Notes: generated by a model from the sequence alone, not told the origin. A DNA stretch of 64,000 nt from Henricia sp. BOLD:AAB3569 (GCA_037783545.1 JBBELK010000666.1:1409001-1473000); one strand, 5' to 3'. Positions 34,801-49,800 are shown, counted from the stretch's first letter. A program made the numbers and translations.

Positions 34801-37800
34801 ATAACGACGTCACGTTCACCGTTCTCTGTAAAGACATTGATATAATGGTATCATTAGCTATAGCCGATTTGCCATAAGCATCTCCATACACCGTTAAGCT
34901 GATCTCCTCCATACTGGTGAGTTTACTGGGCCATTCCACACCGACGCGATGCTTCATGATGACCACGTCACGTTCACCGTTCTCTGTAAAGACATTGATA
35001 TAATGGTATCATTAGCTATAGCTGGTTTGCCATAAGCATCTCCATACACCGTTAAGCTGATCTCCTCCATACTGGTGAGTTTACTGGGCCATTCCACACC
35101 GACGCGATGCTTCATGATAACCACGTCACGTTCACCGTTCTCTGTAAAGACATTGATATAATGGTATCATTAGCTATAGCTGATTTGCCATAAGCATCTC
35201 CATACACCGTTAAGCTGATCTCCTCCATACTGGTGAGTTTACTGGGCCATTCCACACCGATACGATGCTTCATGATAACCACGTCACGTTCACCGTTCTC
35301 TGTAAAGACATTGATGTAATGGTATCATTAGCTATAGCCGATTTGCCATAAGCATCTCCATACACCGTTAAGCTGATCTCCTCCATAATGGTGAGTTTAC
35401 TGGGCCATTCCACACCGACGCGATGCTTCATGATAACCACGTCACGTTCACCGTTCTCTGTAAAGACATTGATATAATGGTTTCATTAGCTATAGCTGAT
35501 TTGCCATAAGCATCTCCATACACCGTTAAGCTGATCTCCTCCATAATGGTGAGTTTACTGGGCCATTCCACACCGATACGATGCTTCATGATAACGACGT
35601 CACGTTCACCGTTCTCTGTAAAGACATTGATGTAATGGTATCATTAGCTATAGCCGATTTGCCATAAGCATCTTCATACACCGTTAAGCTGATCTCCTCC
35701 ATAATGGTGAGTTTACTGGGCCATTCCACACCGATACGATGCTTCATGATAACGACGTCACGTTCACCGTTCTCTGTAAAGACATTGATGTAATGGTATC
35801 ATTAGCTATAGCCGATTTGCCATAAGCATCTCCATACACCGTTAAGCTGATCTCCTCCATAATGGTGAGTTTACTGGGCCATTCCACACCGATACGATGC
35901 TTCATGATAACGACGTCACGTTCACCGTTCTCTGTAAAGACATTGATGTAATGGTATCATTAGCTATAGCCGATTTGCCATAAGCATCTCCATACACCGT
36001 TAAGCTGATCTCCTCCATAATGGTGAGTTTACTGGGCCATTCCACACCGATACGATGCTTCATGATAACGACGTCACGTTCACCGTTCTCTGTAAAGACA
36101 TTGATGTAATGGTATCATTAGCTATAGCCGATTTGCCATAAGCATCTCCATACACCGTTAAGCTGATCTCCTCCATAATGGTGAGTTTACTGGGCCATTC
36201 CACACCGATACGATGCTTCATGATAACGACGTCACGTTCACCGTTCTCTGTAAAGACATTGATGTAATGGTATCATTAGCTATAGCCGATTTGCCATAAG
36301 CATCTCCATACACCGTTAAGCTGATCTCCTCCATAATGGTGAGTTTACTGGGCCATTCCACACCGATACGATGCTTCATGATAACGACGTCACGTTCACC
36401 GTTCTCTGTAAAGACATTGATGTAATGGTATCATTAGCTATAGCCGATTTGCCATAAGCATCTCCATACACCGTTAAGCTGATCTCCTCCATAATGGTGA
36501 GTTTACTGGGCCATTCCACACCGATACGATGCTTCATGATAACAACGTCACGTTCACCGTTCTCTGTAAAGACATTGATGTAATGGTATCATTAGCTATA
36601 GCCGATTTGCCATAAGCATCTCCATACACCGTTAAGCTGATCTCCTCCATAATGGTGAGTTTACTGGGCCATTCCACACCGATACGATGCTTCATGATAA
36701 CGACGTCACGTTCACCGTTCTCTGTAAAGACATTGATATAATGGTATCATTAGCTATAGCCGATTTGCCATAAGCATCTCCATACACCGTTAAGCTGATC
36801 TCCTCCATACTGGTGAGTTTACTGGGCCATTCCACACCGATACGATGCTTCATGATGACCACGTCACGTTCACCGTTCTCTGTAAAGACATTGATATAAT
36901 GGTATCATTAGCTATAGCTGATTTGTCATAAGCATCTCCATACACCGTTAAGCTGATCTCCTCCATACTGGTGAGTTTACTGGGCCATTCCACACCGACG
37001 CGATGCTTCATGATAACCACGTCACGTTCACCGTTCTCTGTAAAGACATTGATATAATGGTATCATTAGCTATAGCCGATTTGCCATAAGCATCTCCATA
37101 CACCGTTAAGCTGATCTCCTCCATACTGGTGAGTTTACTGGGCCATTCCACACCGACGCGATGCTTCATGATGACCACGTCACGTTCACCGTTCTCTGTA
37201 AAGACATTGATATAATGGTATCATTAGCTATAGCTGGTTTGCCATAAGCATCTCCATACACCGTTAAGCTCATCTCCTCCATACTGGTGAGTTTACTGGG
37301 CCATTCCACACCGATACGATGCTTCATGATAACCACGTCACGTTCACCGTTCTCTGTAAAGACATTGATGTAATGGTATCATTAGCTATAGCTGATTTGC
37401 CATAAGCATCTCCATACACCGTTAAGCTGATCTCCTCCATACTGGTGAGTTTACTGGGCCATTCCACACCGATACGATGCTTCATGATAACCACGTCACG
37501 TTCACCGTTCTCTGTAAAGACATTGATATAATGGTATCATTAGCTATAGCTGATTTGCCATAAGCATCTCCATACACCGTTAAGCTGATCTCCTCCATAC
37601 TGGTGAGTTTACTGGGCCATTCCACACCGACGCGATGCTTCATGATAACCACGTCACGTTCACCGTTCTCTGTAAAGACATTGATATAATGGTTTCATTA
37701 GCTATAGATGATTTGCCATCAGCATCTCCATACACTGTTAAGCTCATCTCCTCCATACTGGTGAGTTTACTGGGCCATTCCACACCGACGCGATGCTTCA

Positions 37801-40800
37801 TGATAACCACGTCACGTTCACCGTTCTCTGTAAAGACATTGATATAATGGTTTCATTAGCTATAGCTGGTTTGCCATAAGCATCTCCATACACCGTTAAG
37901 CTGATCTCCTCCATACTGGTGAGTTTACTGGGCCATTCCACACCGACGCGATGCTTCATGATAACCACGTCACGTTCACCGTTCTCTGTAAAGACATTGA
38001 TATAATGGTATCATTAGCTATAGCTGATTTGCCATAAGCATCTCCATACACCGTTAAGCTGATCTCCTCCATACTGGTGAGTTTACTGGGCCATTCCACA
38101 CCGATACGATGCTTCATGATAACCACGTCACGTTCACCGTTCTCTGTAAAGACATTGATGTAATGGTATCATTAGCTATAGCCGATTTGCCATAAGCATC
38201 TCCATACACCGTTAAGCTGATCTCCTCCATAATGGTGAGTTTACTGGGCCATTCCACACCGATACGATGCTTCATGATAACGACGTCACGTTCACCGTTC
38301 TCTGTAAAGACATTGATATAATGGTATCATTAGCTATAGCCGATTTGCCATAAGCATCTCCATACACCGTTAAGCTGATCTCCTCCATACTGGTGAGTTT
38401 ACTGGGCCATTCCACACCGACGCGATGCTTCATGATAACGACGTCACGTTCACCGTTCTCTGTAAAGACATTGATGTAATGGTTTCATTAGCTATAGCCG
38501 ATTTGCCATAAGCATCTCCGTACACCGTTAAGCTGATCTCCTCCATAATGGTGAGTTTACTGGGCCATTCCACACCGATACGATGCTTCATGATGACCAC
38601 GTCACGTTCACCGTTCTCTGTAAAGACATTGATATAATGGTATCATTAGCTATAGCTGATTTGTCATAAGCATCTCCATACACCGTTATGCTCATCTCCT
38701 CCATAATGGTGAGTTTACTGGGCCATTCCACACCGATGCGATGCTTCATGATAACCACGTCACGTTCACGTTCTCTGGAAAACCATTAAAAACATCGGTT
38801 CTCTGTAAGAATATACTGGACATATACAGTTAACATGCTGGGCAGTACCTTCTGGAATTTCCATTGCATTTTGGTATTTTAATTATTTTTACAACAGTTT
38901 GTAAAAAAATCTCAGTAGGTTATGGTTTTATTTTATTTCCATGAAAACGAGGCACAAGGTCCGACATTTTGATGCCTTCAAAAGTTACTGCGCAATAGTG
39001 TGAAATATTTAAAATAAATTTATCAACAGTTTTGACATGCCTTGGTATCGTAGTTTTACTAATATTTAAAAAAACAAAACAAATCAACAGCGGGAGGGGG
39101 ATATTAAGACATTTTTTAACTCTTACGATTCAATTTTGTTGTTTTACCCACTGTACAAAACATGTACATGTACTTTGTAAATTTAAATTGCACGTACATT
39201 ATGAGAGTAATTTTAATAAAATAAAGGTTTCAAAATGTTACTTGCATTTAGAAGATGACACAAGTTTATTGAATCATTCTCATCATGTTGTGGGTAATAT
39301 TAGTCCATGAGCCAAGTCCCAAATTTAGGGAAGAAGGTACCACTCGGGGGGACTAATTCTCTTATGAATTTTCAAGATATAAAAACTATGATAGACCTTC
39401 TGAAACGGTAACTAATGGTGCTTTTTCCTACATTTTTTCAAACTGTAAAATAAATATTCTTGGTGCCTTACTTTGCCAAAAACGATGACAGCTGTTTACA
39501 ATTTTTATTAAAGACACCGCAACAGATTCAACGCATTTTTATGCGAGTAGCACATATTTGCGTACACAGGAAACAGTTGTAATTTTTTTTTACATGCTCA
39601 ACGATTGTTCTCTGAAGCCTGATATAAAAGTGTCACAATGTATTTTCATGGAATCACCCGAATGTCTAATGCATAGTTCCGAGATTGCCCAGTTAACCCC
39701 GCCCCTTAGATACTGTTGCTATGGCTCACAAGCCATCGCAAACAAATGGCGACACAACGTACAAAGCAACAGGACTTGGCATGGAAAGCACAGATTCATT
39801 GGAGAAAACTCAAAGGTATTTATGTTTTAGGGTCGACAGTTACCGTAGCACACACTGAGCGAAGGGCTAGTAATGCAAGTATGCCATATATTCATAAAAA
39901 TGCGCTTTCCTACCTTTGAACAGCGAATCGCCAGACATTGAAACAAAAATTCACCCGGTCACTGGCGCATACAACATGCAAACTGTATGGGCAGAAAATC
40001 GCGTGATTGTGTGATGATTGCATCACTTTGACCTATGTGGGCGCCGTCTGCTAGCTCTGTTGTGATAGGTCGACGGGTTCGGCTTGATTGACAGGTCGGA
40101 ACTATGCATTAGTCACATGTTACAACACAACTCTCTGTGAAATGCAGAATAAAGTAACTTGTGAAGACTTCCAACTTACGGTATCTCTGTGTGTGACTAA
40201 GGTATGCAGACAGTGTTTCCAGCGGAGTGATCTTTTTATCGACTGTAGTCTCTGACAACAGACCCAACCTGTGGTTATACACACATGAATTGGTTCATAT
40301 CATTATGTTGTACAGATTCCAGATGTACTCAAACTCAACATATACAACCATTAAGAAGAATTATACAATATTGGATTGCTTTAAGGGAGAATATACCGCA
40401 TGAGTTCGGTATTTTCATGACGAGTTCGGTATATTCTTATATTACATGTACCCTCAAAGCAATCCAAATTTCCGCCGTGCAGTTGTTTACTTATACACAC
40501 AAACGTGCATTTTGGTTTTTCTCCCTCTTGATACTTTGCCAACTACTCGTGATTAAACGATTACTCGCGAGTAATTGCTGCAACTACTCGCAAGTAGCAA
40601 AATCCACTAGTCGCCCGCCAGTAATGTGAACACTCCCTTCATTCAACAAAGCGATTTGACACGTAACGAGATGGGGGCGTCACACAGCTTCATTCAATCT
40701 TCGTTAGCGGTTGTCTAATGTGAACGGTACCGCTCTTTGTTCAATCTTCGTTTGATCTTCATTAAGTGAGATGTGTAGGCACGCTTCATTTCCTAATGAT

Positions 40801-43800
40801 GATTAACTAATCTTTGTCGAACGAAGCCAATTTCTCTAGTGAGAATGAGGTCTATGATGTTAGGTTTAGGAAACATTTTCTATCTGTTAATGCCACTGAC
40901 TGCAAAATAGCACCGAGTTTCTCTTCATCTTTGTCCAGTCTGTCATACACGATGCTCTCCAGTCGATTTGACGTAGTCTGTGTGTCATATCCCAGCAGTG
41001 TGCACATCAGCTCATGCTGAGGGGAAAAAGAAATTTAAAATGTTTCAAACAAATTTTTCAAATATTTCATTGTGTAGAGCCCCTAAAAGGTCCTAATTCT
41101 ACTGGGCTACAGACAGTTTAGGGATATTTTCACTCCACCAGGTAACAAAGAAATAAATCTAGATCTTTACCCGAGTTTATAGGGAAAAAAGGCATGTTCA
41201 CTGCAAATTAATGGGTAAAACTTTCCATAGTGTAGGTGGTCCTTGCAGTTTAGCAGCAAGTCTTTTACTTAGTGTAAATATAAAACCATTTAAATACTAG
41301 TTTATCCCACATAACTCAATTAACCCCAACTCCCTAGGGTGTATGTCAAATCATATTGATTTTGGAAGATTGAGGAGTGTTTAAGGGTTAACAGCCTAAA
41401 CTGAACATTGCTTAGGACGTGCTTAACCACACCTTTTCATTAGCATAGTTTTGGGCACCTCCTTTACATACCCTCCTGGAATTGGCTTGGAATGGTACCA
41501 TAGTGCAAATTGTCACAGAAAAAAAGAGTTGACATGTTGAGGTGCTATTTTCTCTTCACGATTGTGCATGCAAACCACAGATATCCATTAAAAGCTAGAT
41601 AAGAAACGGAGGCTGTACGCGCATAACCGCGCCTTTTCATTTGCATAGTTTTGGGCACCATTTGCATAATTTTGGGCACTAACCCATTGAATTACACGTA
41701 AAACCTCCCGCATGCGCACTTTCTCAATGTTTGTGACGATCACGCATGTTATGTTCGAACACAAAACGCACTACATGCGCACGCGTTCTAAACCGCCTCA
41801 AACTGGTTACAGTGATATTGAATGGCACCATTCAATAACAGTCGTTTTTTATCTAGCTGTTAATAGAAATCTGTGATGCAAACCAAACTGACCATAGTCC
41901 TTTGTTACGGAGCCAATGTTTATCTGGCATATAATTAAAATCTGACGTTTTAGAAAGTTTGACCAGATAGACAAACTTCAAGTGGTGTTTCAGCCACTTT
42001 GGCAATGCCGTAATATTTGGTGAACATTGTTTTCTTACCCAGGTGATTTCCGGCGTCCCTTCCATCAAGACAGGGTGGGGCTTATCATCCACAAGGCCCA
42101 GGTCACGGAAACTGGTCACTGTTTTACAAAAACCCTGACAATGAGAAACAACAAAAAGGCCACAAAGGCTGAAGCTACTGTAGCAATAAATCAAGTAGGC
42201 ATTGGCAGCATAATGTTGTAATACAAGGGGTAGGTATTTTTATTTTGATGTAACAGCTAATTAGCTTGTGCCGATAGACGATAATTATATAATATTGGAT
42301 GGCTTTGAGGGTGATATGAGAATATACCGCACGAGTCATGAAAATACAGAACGAGGCGAAGGCGAGTTCGGTATTTTCATGTTGAGTGCGGTATATTCTC
42401 ATATCACCCGAAAAGACATCCAATATTATTATTGTTATATAAAATGAAGCTTTGTTTTGAAAGATTTCCGCGAGATTTTTGTCTGTTTTGTGTTGAAAAC
42501 GTTACAAATGCATGCGCTTTTGTTACTGTTGTACAGTATATTTTTTTTACTGTACTCTGGCGCGCATTGCACACTCACGCAATTCATTCCCTCGATCCAT
42601 GACATGTGTTCGTGGTGCGCCCAACGTGCACGCACATCAAATCTGGGCTCTGTGCTGCACAGTAACAAAAACGCACGCTGTCTACAAAAGCTTCATTTTA
42701 TATAATAATATCGAATATCGCTATATTAAATTCATCTGGTTTTTTAAATATCGAGATGTCATGAATGAACGATAACGAAATATTTACTGCGATATTTGCA
42801 GGCATAGTTCCGGCCTAATGCATAGTTCCGACATGTCAATCAAGCAGAACCCGCCGACCAATCACAACAGAGCTAGCATTGCCTCACAACATTAACAACA
42901 ACATACAGTTTGTACAGTGTTGTATTCAATGATCCGGGTGAATTTTTGGTTTCAAGGCCGGGCGTTTCGCTGTTCAAAGGTAAGAAAGCACGTATTTCAT
43001 GATATGACATCCCTGTATTACTGGCCCTTTACTCAGTGTGTTCTAAGATAACTGTCGATCCTGAAACATGAATACCTTCGAGTTTTCTCCAATGAATCTG
43101 TGCTTTCCGTTAAAAGTCCCATTGGTTTGTGCAGTGTGTGTGGACATTTTGACGATAGCGTGTGAGGCATAGCAACAATATCCAGGAGGGCGGGGTTAAT
43201 TGGGCAAAATCGGAACTACATGTATGCATTGCAGCTACATGTATACAGAGGAGTCCCTTGCTCTTGGATTGACATATACCTTGTATCTAAGAGTGCCCCT
43301 CATGATGGTGTGTGCCGACGGGATGCCATAGGCAAAGACATACTGCGTTGAGTCTCGGTTGAAATAGCCCTCCAGGTTGAACCCAGGCAGAAAGCTGATG
43401 TCCTGTACGTTGGTTGGGTCCATGAGCATACCAGGCGGGATGTAGACCTCATCGTCGTGCTTGAGGTACTTAGCATCACGCATGATGGCACCCAGGGACG
43501 CAGTAGCACTCCAGCTACAATGGGCAGAGAAATAAACCAGAAATGATCAATAAATCAGGGTTGAAGTAGGAAGCTGATGTCCTGTACGTTGGTTGGGTCC
43601 ATCAGCATACCGGGGGGATGTAGACCTCATCGTTATGCTTGAGGTACTTAGCATCACGCATGATGGCACCCAGGGACGCAGTAGCACTCCAGCTACAATG
43701 GGCAGAGAAATAAACCAGAAATGATCAATAAATCAGGGTTGAAGTAGGAAGCTGATGTCCTGTACGTTGGTTGGGTCCATCAGCATACCGGGGGGATGTA

Positions 43801-46800
43801 GACCTCATCGTTATGCTTGAGGTACTTAGCATCACGCATGATGGCACCCAGAAACGCAGTAGCACTCCAACTACAATGGGCAGAGAAATAAACCAGAAAT
43901 GATCAATAAATCAGGGTTGAAGTAGGAAGCTGATGTCCTGTACGTTGGTGTGGTCCATGAGCATACCGGACGGGATGTAGACCTCATCGTCGTGCTTGAG
44001 GTACTTAGCATCACACATGATGGCACCCAGGGACGCAGTAGCACTCCAGCTACAATGGGCAGAGAAATAAACCAGAAATGATCAATAAATCAGGGTTGAA
44101 GTAGGAAGCTGATGTCCTGTACGTTGGTGTGGTCCATGAGCATACCGGGCGGGATGTAGACCTCATCGTCGTGCTTGAGGTACTTAGCATCACGCATGAT
44201 GGCACCCAGGGACGCAGTAGCACTCCAACTACAATGGGCAGAGAAATAAACCAGAAATGATCAATAAATCAGGGTTGAAGTAGGAAGCTGATGTCCTGTA
44301 CGTTGGTGTGGTCCATGAGCATACCGGGCGGGATGTAGACCTCATCGTCGTGCTTGAGGTACTTAGCATCACGCATGATGGCACCCAGGGACGCAGTAGC
44401 ACTCCAGCTACAATGGGCAGAGAAATAAACCAGAAATGATCAATAAATCAGGGTTGAAGTAGGAAGCTGATGTCCTGTACGTTGGTTTGGTCCATCAGCA
44501 TACCGGGGGGGATGTAGACCTCATCGTTATGCTTGAGGTACTTAGCATCACGCATGATGGCACCCAGGGACGCAGTAGCACTCCAACTACAATGGGCAGA
44601 GAAATAAACCAGAAATGAACCAATAAATCAGGGTTGAAGTAGGAAGCTGATGTCCTGTACGTTGGTTGGGTCCATCAGCATACCGGGGGGATGTAGACCT
44701 CATCGTTATGCTTGAGGTACTTAGCATCACGCATGATGGCACCCAGGGACGCAGTAGCACTCCAGCTACAATGGGCAGAGAAATAAACCAGAAATGAACC
44801 AATAAATCAGGGTTGAAGTAGGAAGCTGATGTCCTGTACGTTGGTTGGGTCCATCAGCATACCGGGGGGATGTAGACCTCATCGTTATGCTTGAGGTACT
44901 TAGCATCACGCATGATGGCACCCAGGGACGCAGTAGCACTCCAGCTACAATGGGCAGAGAAATAAACCAGAAATGCATCAATACATCAGGGTTGAAGTAG
45001 GAAGCTGATGTCCTGTACGTTGGTTTGGTCTATCAGCATACCGGGGGGATGTAGACCTCATCGTTATGCTTGAGGTACTTAGCATCACGCATGATGGCAC
45101 CCAGGGACGCAGTAGCACTCCAGCTACAATGGGCAGAGAAATAAACCAGAAATGAACCAATAAATCAGGGTTGAAGTAGGAAGCTGATGTCCTGTACGTT
45201 GGTGTGGTCCATGAGCATACCGGGCGGGATGTAGACCTCATCGTCGTGCTTGAGGTACTTAGCATCACGCATGATGGCACCCACACTATGAACATCTAAC
45301 AATGGAAATTGGGCACACACCATTGTTACTAACAATGGGGTTACAATGAACATGTCCATGTTCTTGCTCATAGTGCCAGGGACGCAGTAGCACTCCAACT
45401 ACAATGGGCAGAGAAATAAACCAGAAATGCATCAATACATCAGGGTTGAAGTAGGAAGCTGATGTCCTGTACGTTGGTTTGGTCCATCAGCATACCGGGG
45501 GGATGTAGACCTCATCGTTATGCTTGAGGTACTTAGCATCACGCATGATGGCACCCAGGGACGTAGTAGCACTCCAGCTACAATGGGCAGAGAAATAAAC
45601 CAGAAATGATCAATAAATCAGGGTTGAAGTAGGAAGCTGATGTCCTGTACGTTGGTTGGGTCCATCAGCATACCGGGCGGGATGTAGACCTCATCGTTAT
45701 GCTTGAGGTACTTAGCATCACGCATGATGGCACCCAGGGACGCAGTAGCACTCCAACTACAATGGGCAGAGAAATAAACCACAAAATGCATCAATACATC
45801 TGGGTGTAACTAGGAAGCAGACCTTCTGCTTAACGCGTCGATGCCCTACCAATTGAGCTATGAAGCCAACTGGTGGTCTCAAAACACGTTATTGCAGTTG
45901 CTCTTCACTGTTTGGGATTGGCTATCACGTGAGCTTAGCAAGCCCCAAAGAGGGATAAACCCTGCAATGAGATACACCCTTCTCAGAGATCACTTAAGAT
46001 ACGCCCCAAAAAAACCCCTTACTTGAATTTGTAGCGCAATGGGTTCTCAGAGTTTTCAGGTGCAGGTAGACCTCCACACCACGACTCAAAGAATCGCACC
46101 TGTCGATAACAAAACAAAGAAAACCAACAAGGTTAATGGTAACTGTGTCAACAAATATAAATGATACTAAAAGTGAATTCAGCAACAAATAAATGTGAAT
46201 TTTCTTCAGACACAAGTTTAATCAAAGTTTGAACGATTCTTTTTATTTAAGTTGGTGTCTATCAAAACACATGCATATAGTCTTTTGTTGCTATGGTGAT
46301 ATAAGCCTTAAGGCGTGTTCACATTATCACGGAGAACCCACACTTATACGCTGCGCTTACCGCATTGTATGAGATCCCAATCGCCGGTCTTTCCAAAATA
46401 GAAAATTACACCCCAGTAACTTGGAGCTTCTCTTATACCTCATTGGCTGCGCGTTGGAAAGGTCACGGATGAAACTGAATAATCCTGCAATAAGGTCTAC
46501 AAACTATACAGTGATGATACCCACAAGCTGTAGACCCCTGGGACGCAGAACAAACCCTGAAGGATTGGAAATGTAGTACCTTGCCTCCTTCTGCCTTGAC
46601 GTTGTGGAAACATTCCATAGCTAACATGTGGTCAATGCCAGGGTCCAGACCAATCTCATTGAGTAATGTAACTCCAGCATCAATAGCACTGTAGGTTAGG
46701 AATTATCAACCAAATTAAATCAATGCGCGAGAAACAAATGTTTGCCACCAAATTCACCGCGCTCCGTACTAGTTGGGCAGTCGGTTGTTACGATCCCAGA

Positions 46801-49800
46801 CAGTGCAGGCTCATTGGTTTACGTACTTACATGTACAGTTGTAGTCAGAAGTTTACATACAACTGTGTTAAAACTGGTGTGCTTAAACTTGCGTTGTCAC
46901 CATTTTTGTAACAGTCTTTACTAAAGTCGTGATTTTGTGGAATTCCTCGCGTACTTAAAACATAGCTTGCACACCTTGCAATGGTTCGGGTAGTCCTGTT
47001 TACAATTTTGGGTGATGATGGTAATGGTGTAAATGTATGTAAACTTCTGACTTCTGTACATACAAACACACAGTACTGTTCGCTGTCGAGCACGCCTGCA
47101 CCCTCCGGGAAGGAGCCCAGCCTAAACAGGATGGTGGCTTTGCATATTTCTTGAAAGCATGGACAGTTTTTCATAGTTTTCTCGGAACTAGCCGAGGTAC
47201 TAAGCTGACATGTTTTTATCATACACGTCCTCACTCACACATAGAGAAAACAACGTTTGTAACCGTTTTCATTCCTATAATCTGTCCTATAAGGAAGGGA
47301 CAACACTTGCAAAGGGTTGACTAACTCTGTATGCTTCATGTAAGTCGCCATCTTTTGCAGTTCGGCGCTCGGACGGAGAGGGCGCGAGTCGGGACACAAC
47401 AGATTTTTACATACTTCACGGCGTATGGGAGTCGGGGAACAAGGCATCGATCTAGATGTCATCCATGCAGTCGTTGCATGGTTGACATCATCCCCCCTTT
47501 CAAAATGTCAAATATTAGTTGCAGAGTTTATCATCAAAATTAATTGGGTTGCTGACATTGAAAACAAGATTCTCTGATTCTCATGAAGGTTTATGCACCG
47601 GGCAATACATCGGTAATATTTGTTATTAAATTCGTCGATAACTTTAAGCAAGTGTTGTCCCTTCCTTTAAGCTTTTAATATTGAGTATGAGTGAAGATAG
47701 CTGGATACACACAAACAGAATTTACCAATTGTGCCAAGGTATTGAAGTGTAATGTCTGAAACCTAGCATTTGTACATTGGATAATTTCAGTTGAATACAC
47801 GTCATCAAATAACAAAGATACACTTTAATCCCATAAGCAGTATGAAGAATGTTACAAAATGGCGACCATCCATATTTTCAGGGACCACTCATGGCACAAC
47901 TGTAGCCTTACCTTTGTTGCAGCGCCCTCATTTCTGGTCCAGCGTAACTAGCCGTTACCATGTGCTTTTTGTGTGCTACACATTTCCTGGCAACTTGGGG
48001 GTGGAATTTCAAGGGAAGCATGCTGCAAAGACCAAAGCAAGCCAAAACATTATAACTTACAAAGACTCAAGATGACAAAACAAAAATAAGCCTAAAAAAA
48101 GGGCCTCAAAGTGTTTTTTTCTCTCTGTACTTCCTTTCAAATGCGGGGTACCTTGGCCGAGTGATTAGGGCCATTGACTCGCAATCATGGGTGAAAACTT
48201 GGGGTTGCGGGTTCAAATCCGGCTGCGGTACCTGTGCCCTTCGGCAAGGCACTCTACCACATTTGCTCCATCCTTCGAAAGGGATGTAAAGCTGTCAGTC
48301 CAGTGTGTTAGGTAATGGTAACGCACTCTAAAGATCCCAGAGCATTCTTTCGTGAAGAGCAAGGGGAATCCCCGGTGTCTCTGGCCATTTCTAATTCTTC
48401 ATGGGTTTCCTCACGCTTACGAGTGACAGTGCAATGAGCACTATTGAGGAATCCTTAATAATAATAATAAAATAATAATAAAATGCATACTTGGTATCCA
48501 CATAACCAGACTGAATTTTTGTTGCCATGGCGTAAAGTACAGAAACCATACCATGTTCACTGTAGGAGAGAATGGCATAAAGCAGCCAGACTGTTGGTTG
48601 CTATGCAATGGTGTGCACCACGTAGCAACAACTGCACCTCTATTTTAAAAGTGACGAATTTGAGGCACCAGCCATTATGCAAATGTTACACGCGAAAGCT
48701 AATTAGCATTTGGGAAAGCTCATGAATAATTCATTAGGGAAGCAGCTTGGGTCTGGTACCTGATGGTCAAGTCATGTTCCTGGATAGCTTTATTCATCTG
48801 GTCCTCATGTAAGGCAATATTGATGTAGAGTGAGTTGGTGTGTTCATACTGTGCTGCTAAGGCATCAGCCTCTGTCTTATCTGCCGACGCTGTGAAAAGA
48901 GAAATAAGTTACTGAACACACATCCTCAATCACATGTGGACATAATGCCATTTGTAACAGTTTTTACAATGTTTTTTCTCAAGTTGAAATTTAGCCCGAG
49001 TACTAGGGTTGCCAATAAGTCCCATATGATTTATCTCTCATCCTAAGTCTTGCTTTTATCTTGTTTCAGTATTCAGCTTGACATACTACATGTACATGTA
49101 CATGTAGTATGTGGGCAATTCCTGAAATTCAACTTTACACTTCAGAGACTTTGAGGGCTTGTAATGCTTCACGTATTCAAGTTGTTTGATTTTAAACACA
49201 TGTTCTTCAAGCATCATTGATGGAAGTGTAATTCCTGAAAAACTAATTGTAGTGCCATTCTCAATATGCGTGGTACATCCAAAAATATCTCGGTTTCGGC
49301 TGAAACCGAGGGTTTTGGGGGTCCTACAGACTTACTGAGAATGGCATTGCAATCAGTTTTTCAGGAATTACACTTCCATCAATAATGCTTGAGAAACATG
49401 TGTTTAAAATCAAACAACTTGAATACGTGAAGCATTACAAGCCCTCAAAGTCTCTGAAGTGTAAATTTGAATTTCCGGAATTGCCCTGTATATTCTTTTG
49501 CATGAATAGAGCAATATAGCAGTATATACATACAATGCATTGGCTCAGGGTAAACGACATTCATATAAATGCAAGAGACCAACCTATAGTAACTGCAACA
49601 CCGCCATTCTTCATGAGATATTCCACAATGGGCGTTGCCATATTACCAGAACCAAACAGTAAGACGCGCTGTTTCTTCTCTCCAAAGGACGTTGGGATGA
49701 TTCTGGTGAATCGGAACAAACAAGCAAATTAAATTTATTTATTTATTTATATACCACATCCAACAGCGGAGGGACCGCTAATTACAGGAATGGGAGCAAG

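Noticed and set aside
30525-37847. Repeated 70-residue open frames on the plus strand
   Set aside because: They are plus-strand shadows of the 158-bp units, whose meaning is on the minus strand as AASS exon n.
44587-45398. Open frames of 71-105 residues on the minus strand in satellite 2
   Set aside because: They are frame-shifted or part-exon readings of the 178-bp units, not separate genes.
45815-45885. tRNA gene on the minus strand
   Set aside because: Only the 5' half is tRNA-like, with no T arm or closing stem.
47988-47993. Acceptor ttgccag for AASS exon g
   Set aside because: Using it removes the conserved LP...HP segment. The upstream tttgcag keeps it and preserves phase.
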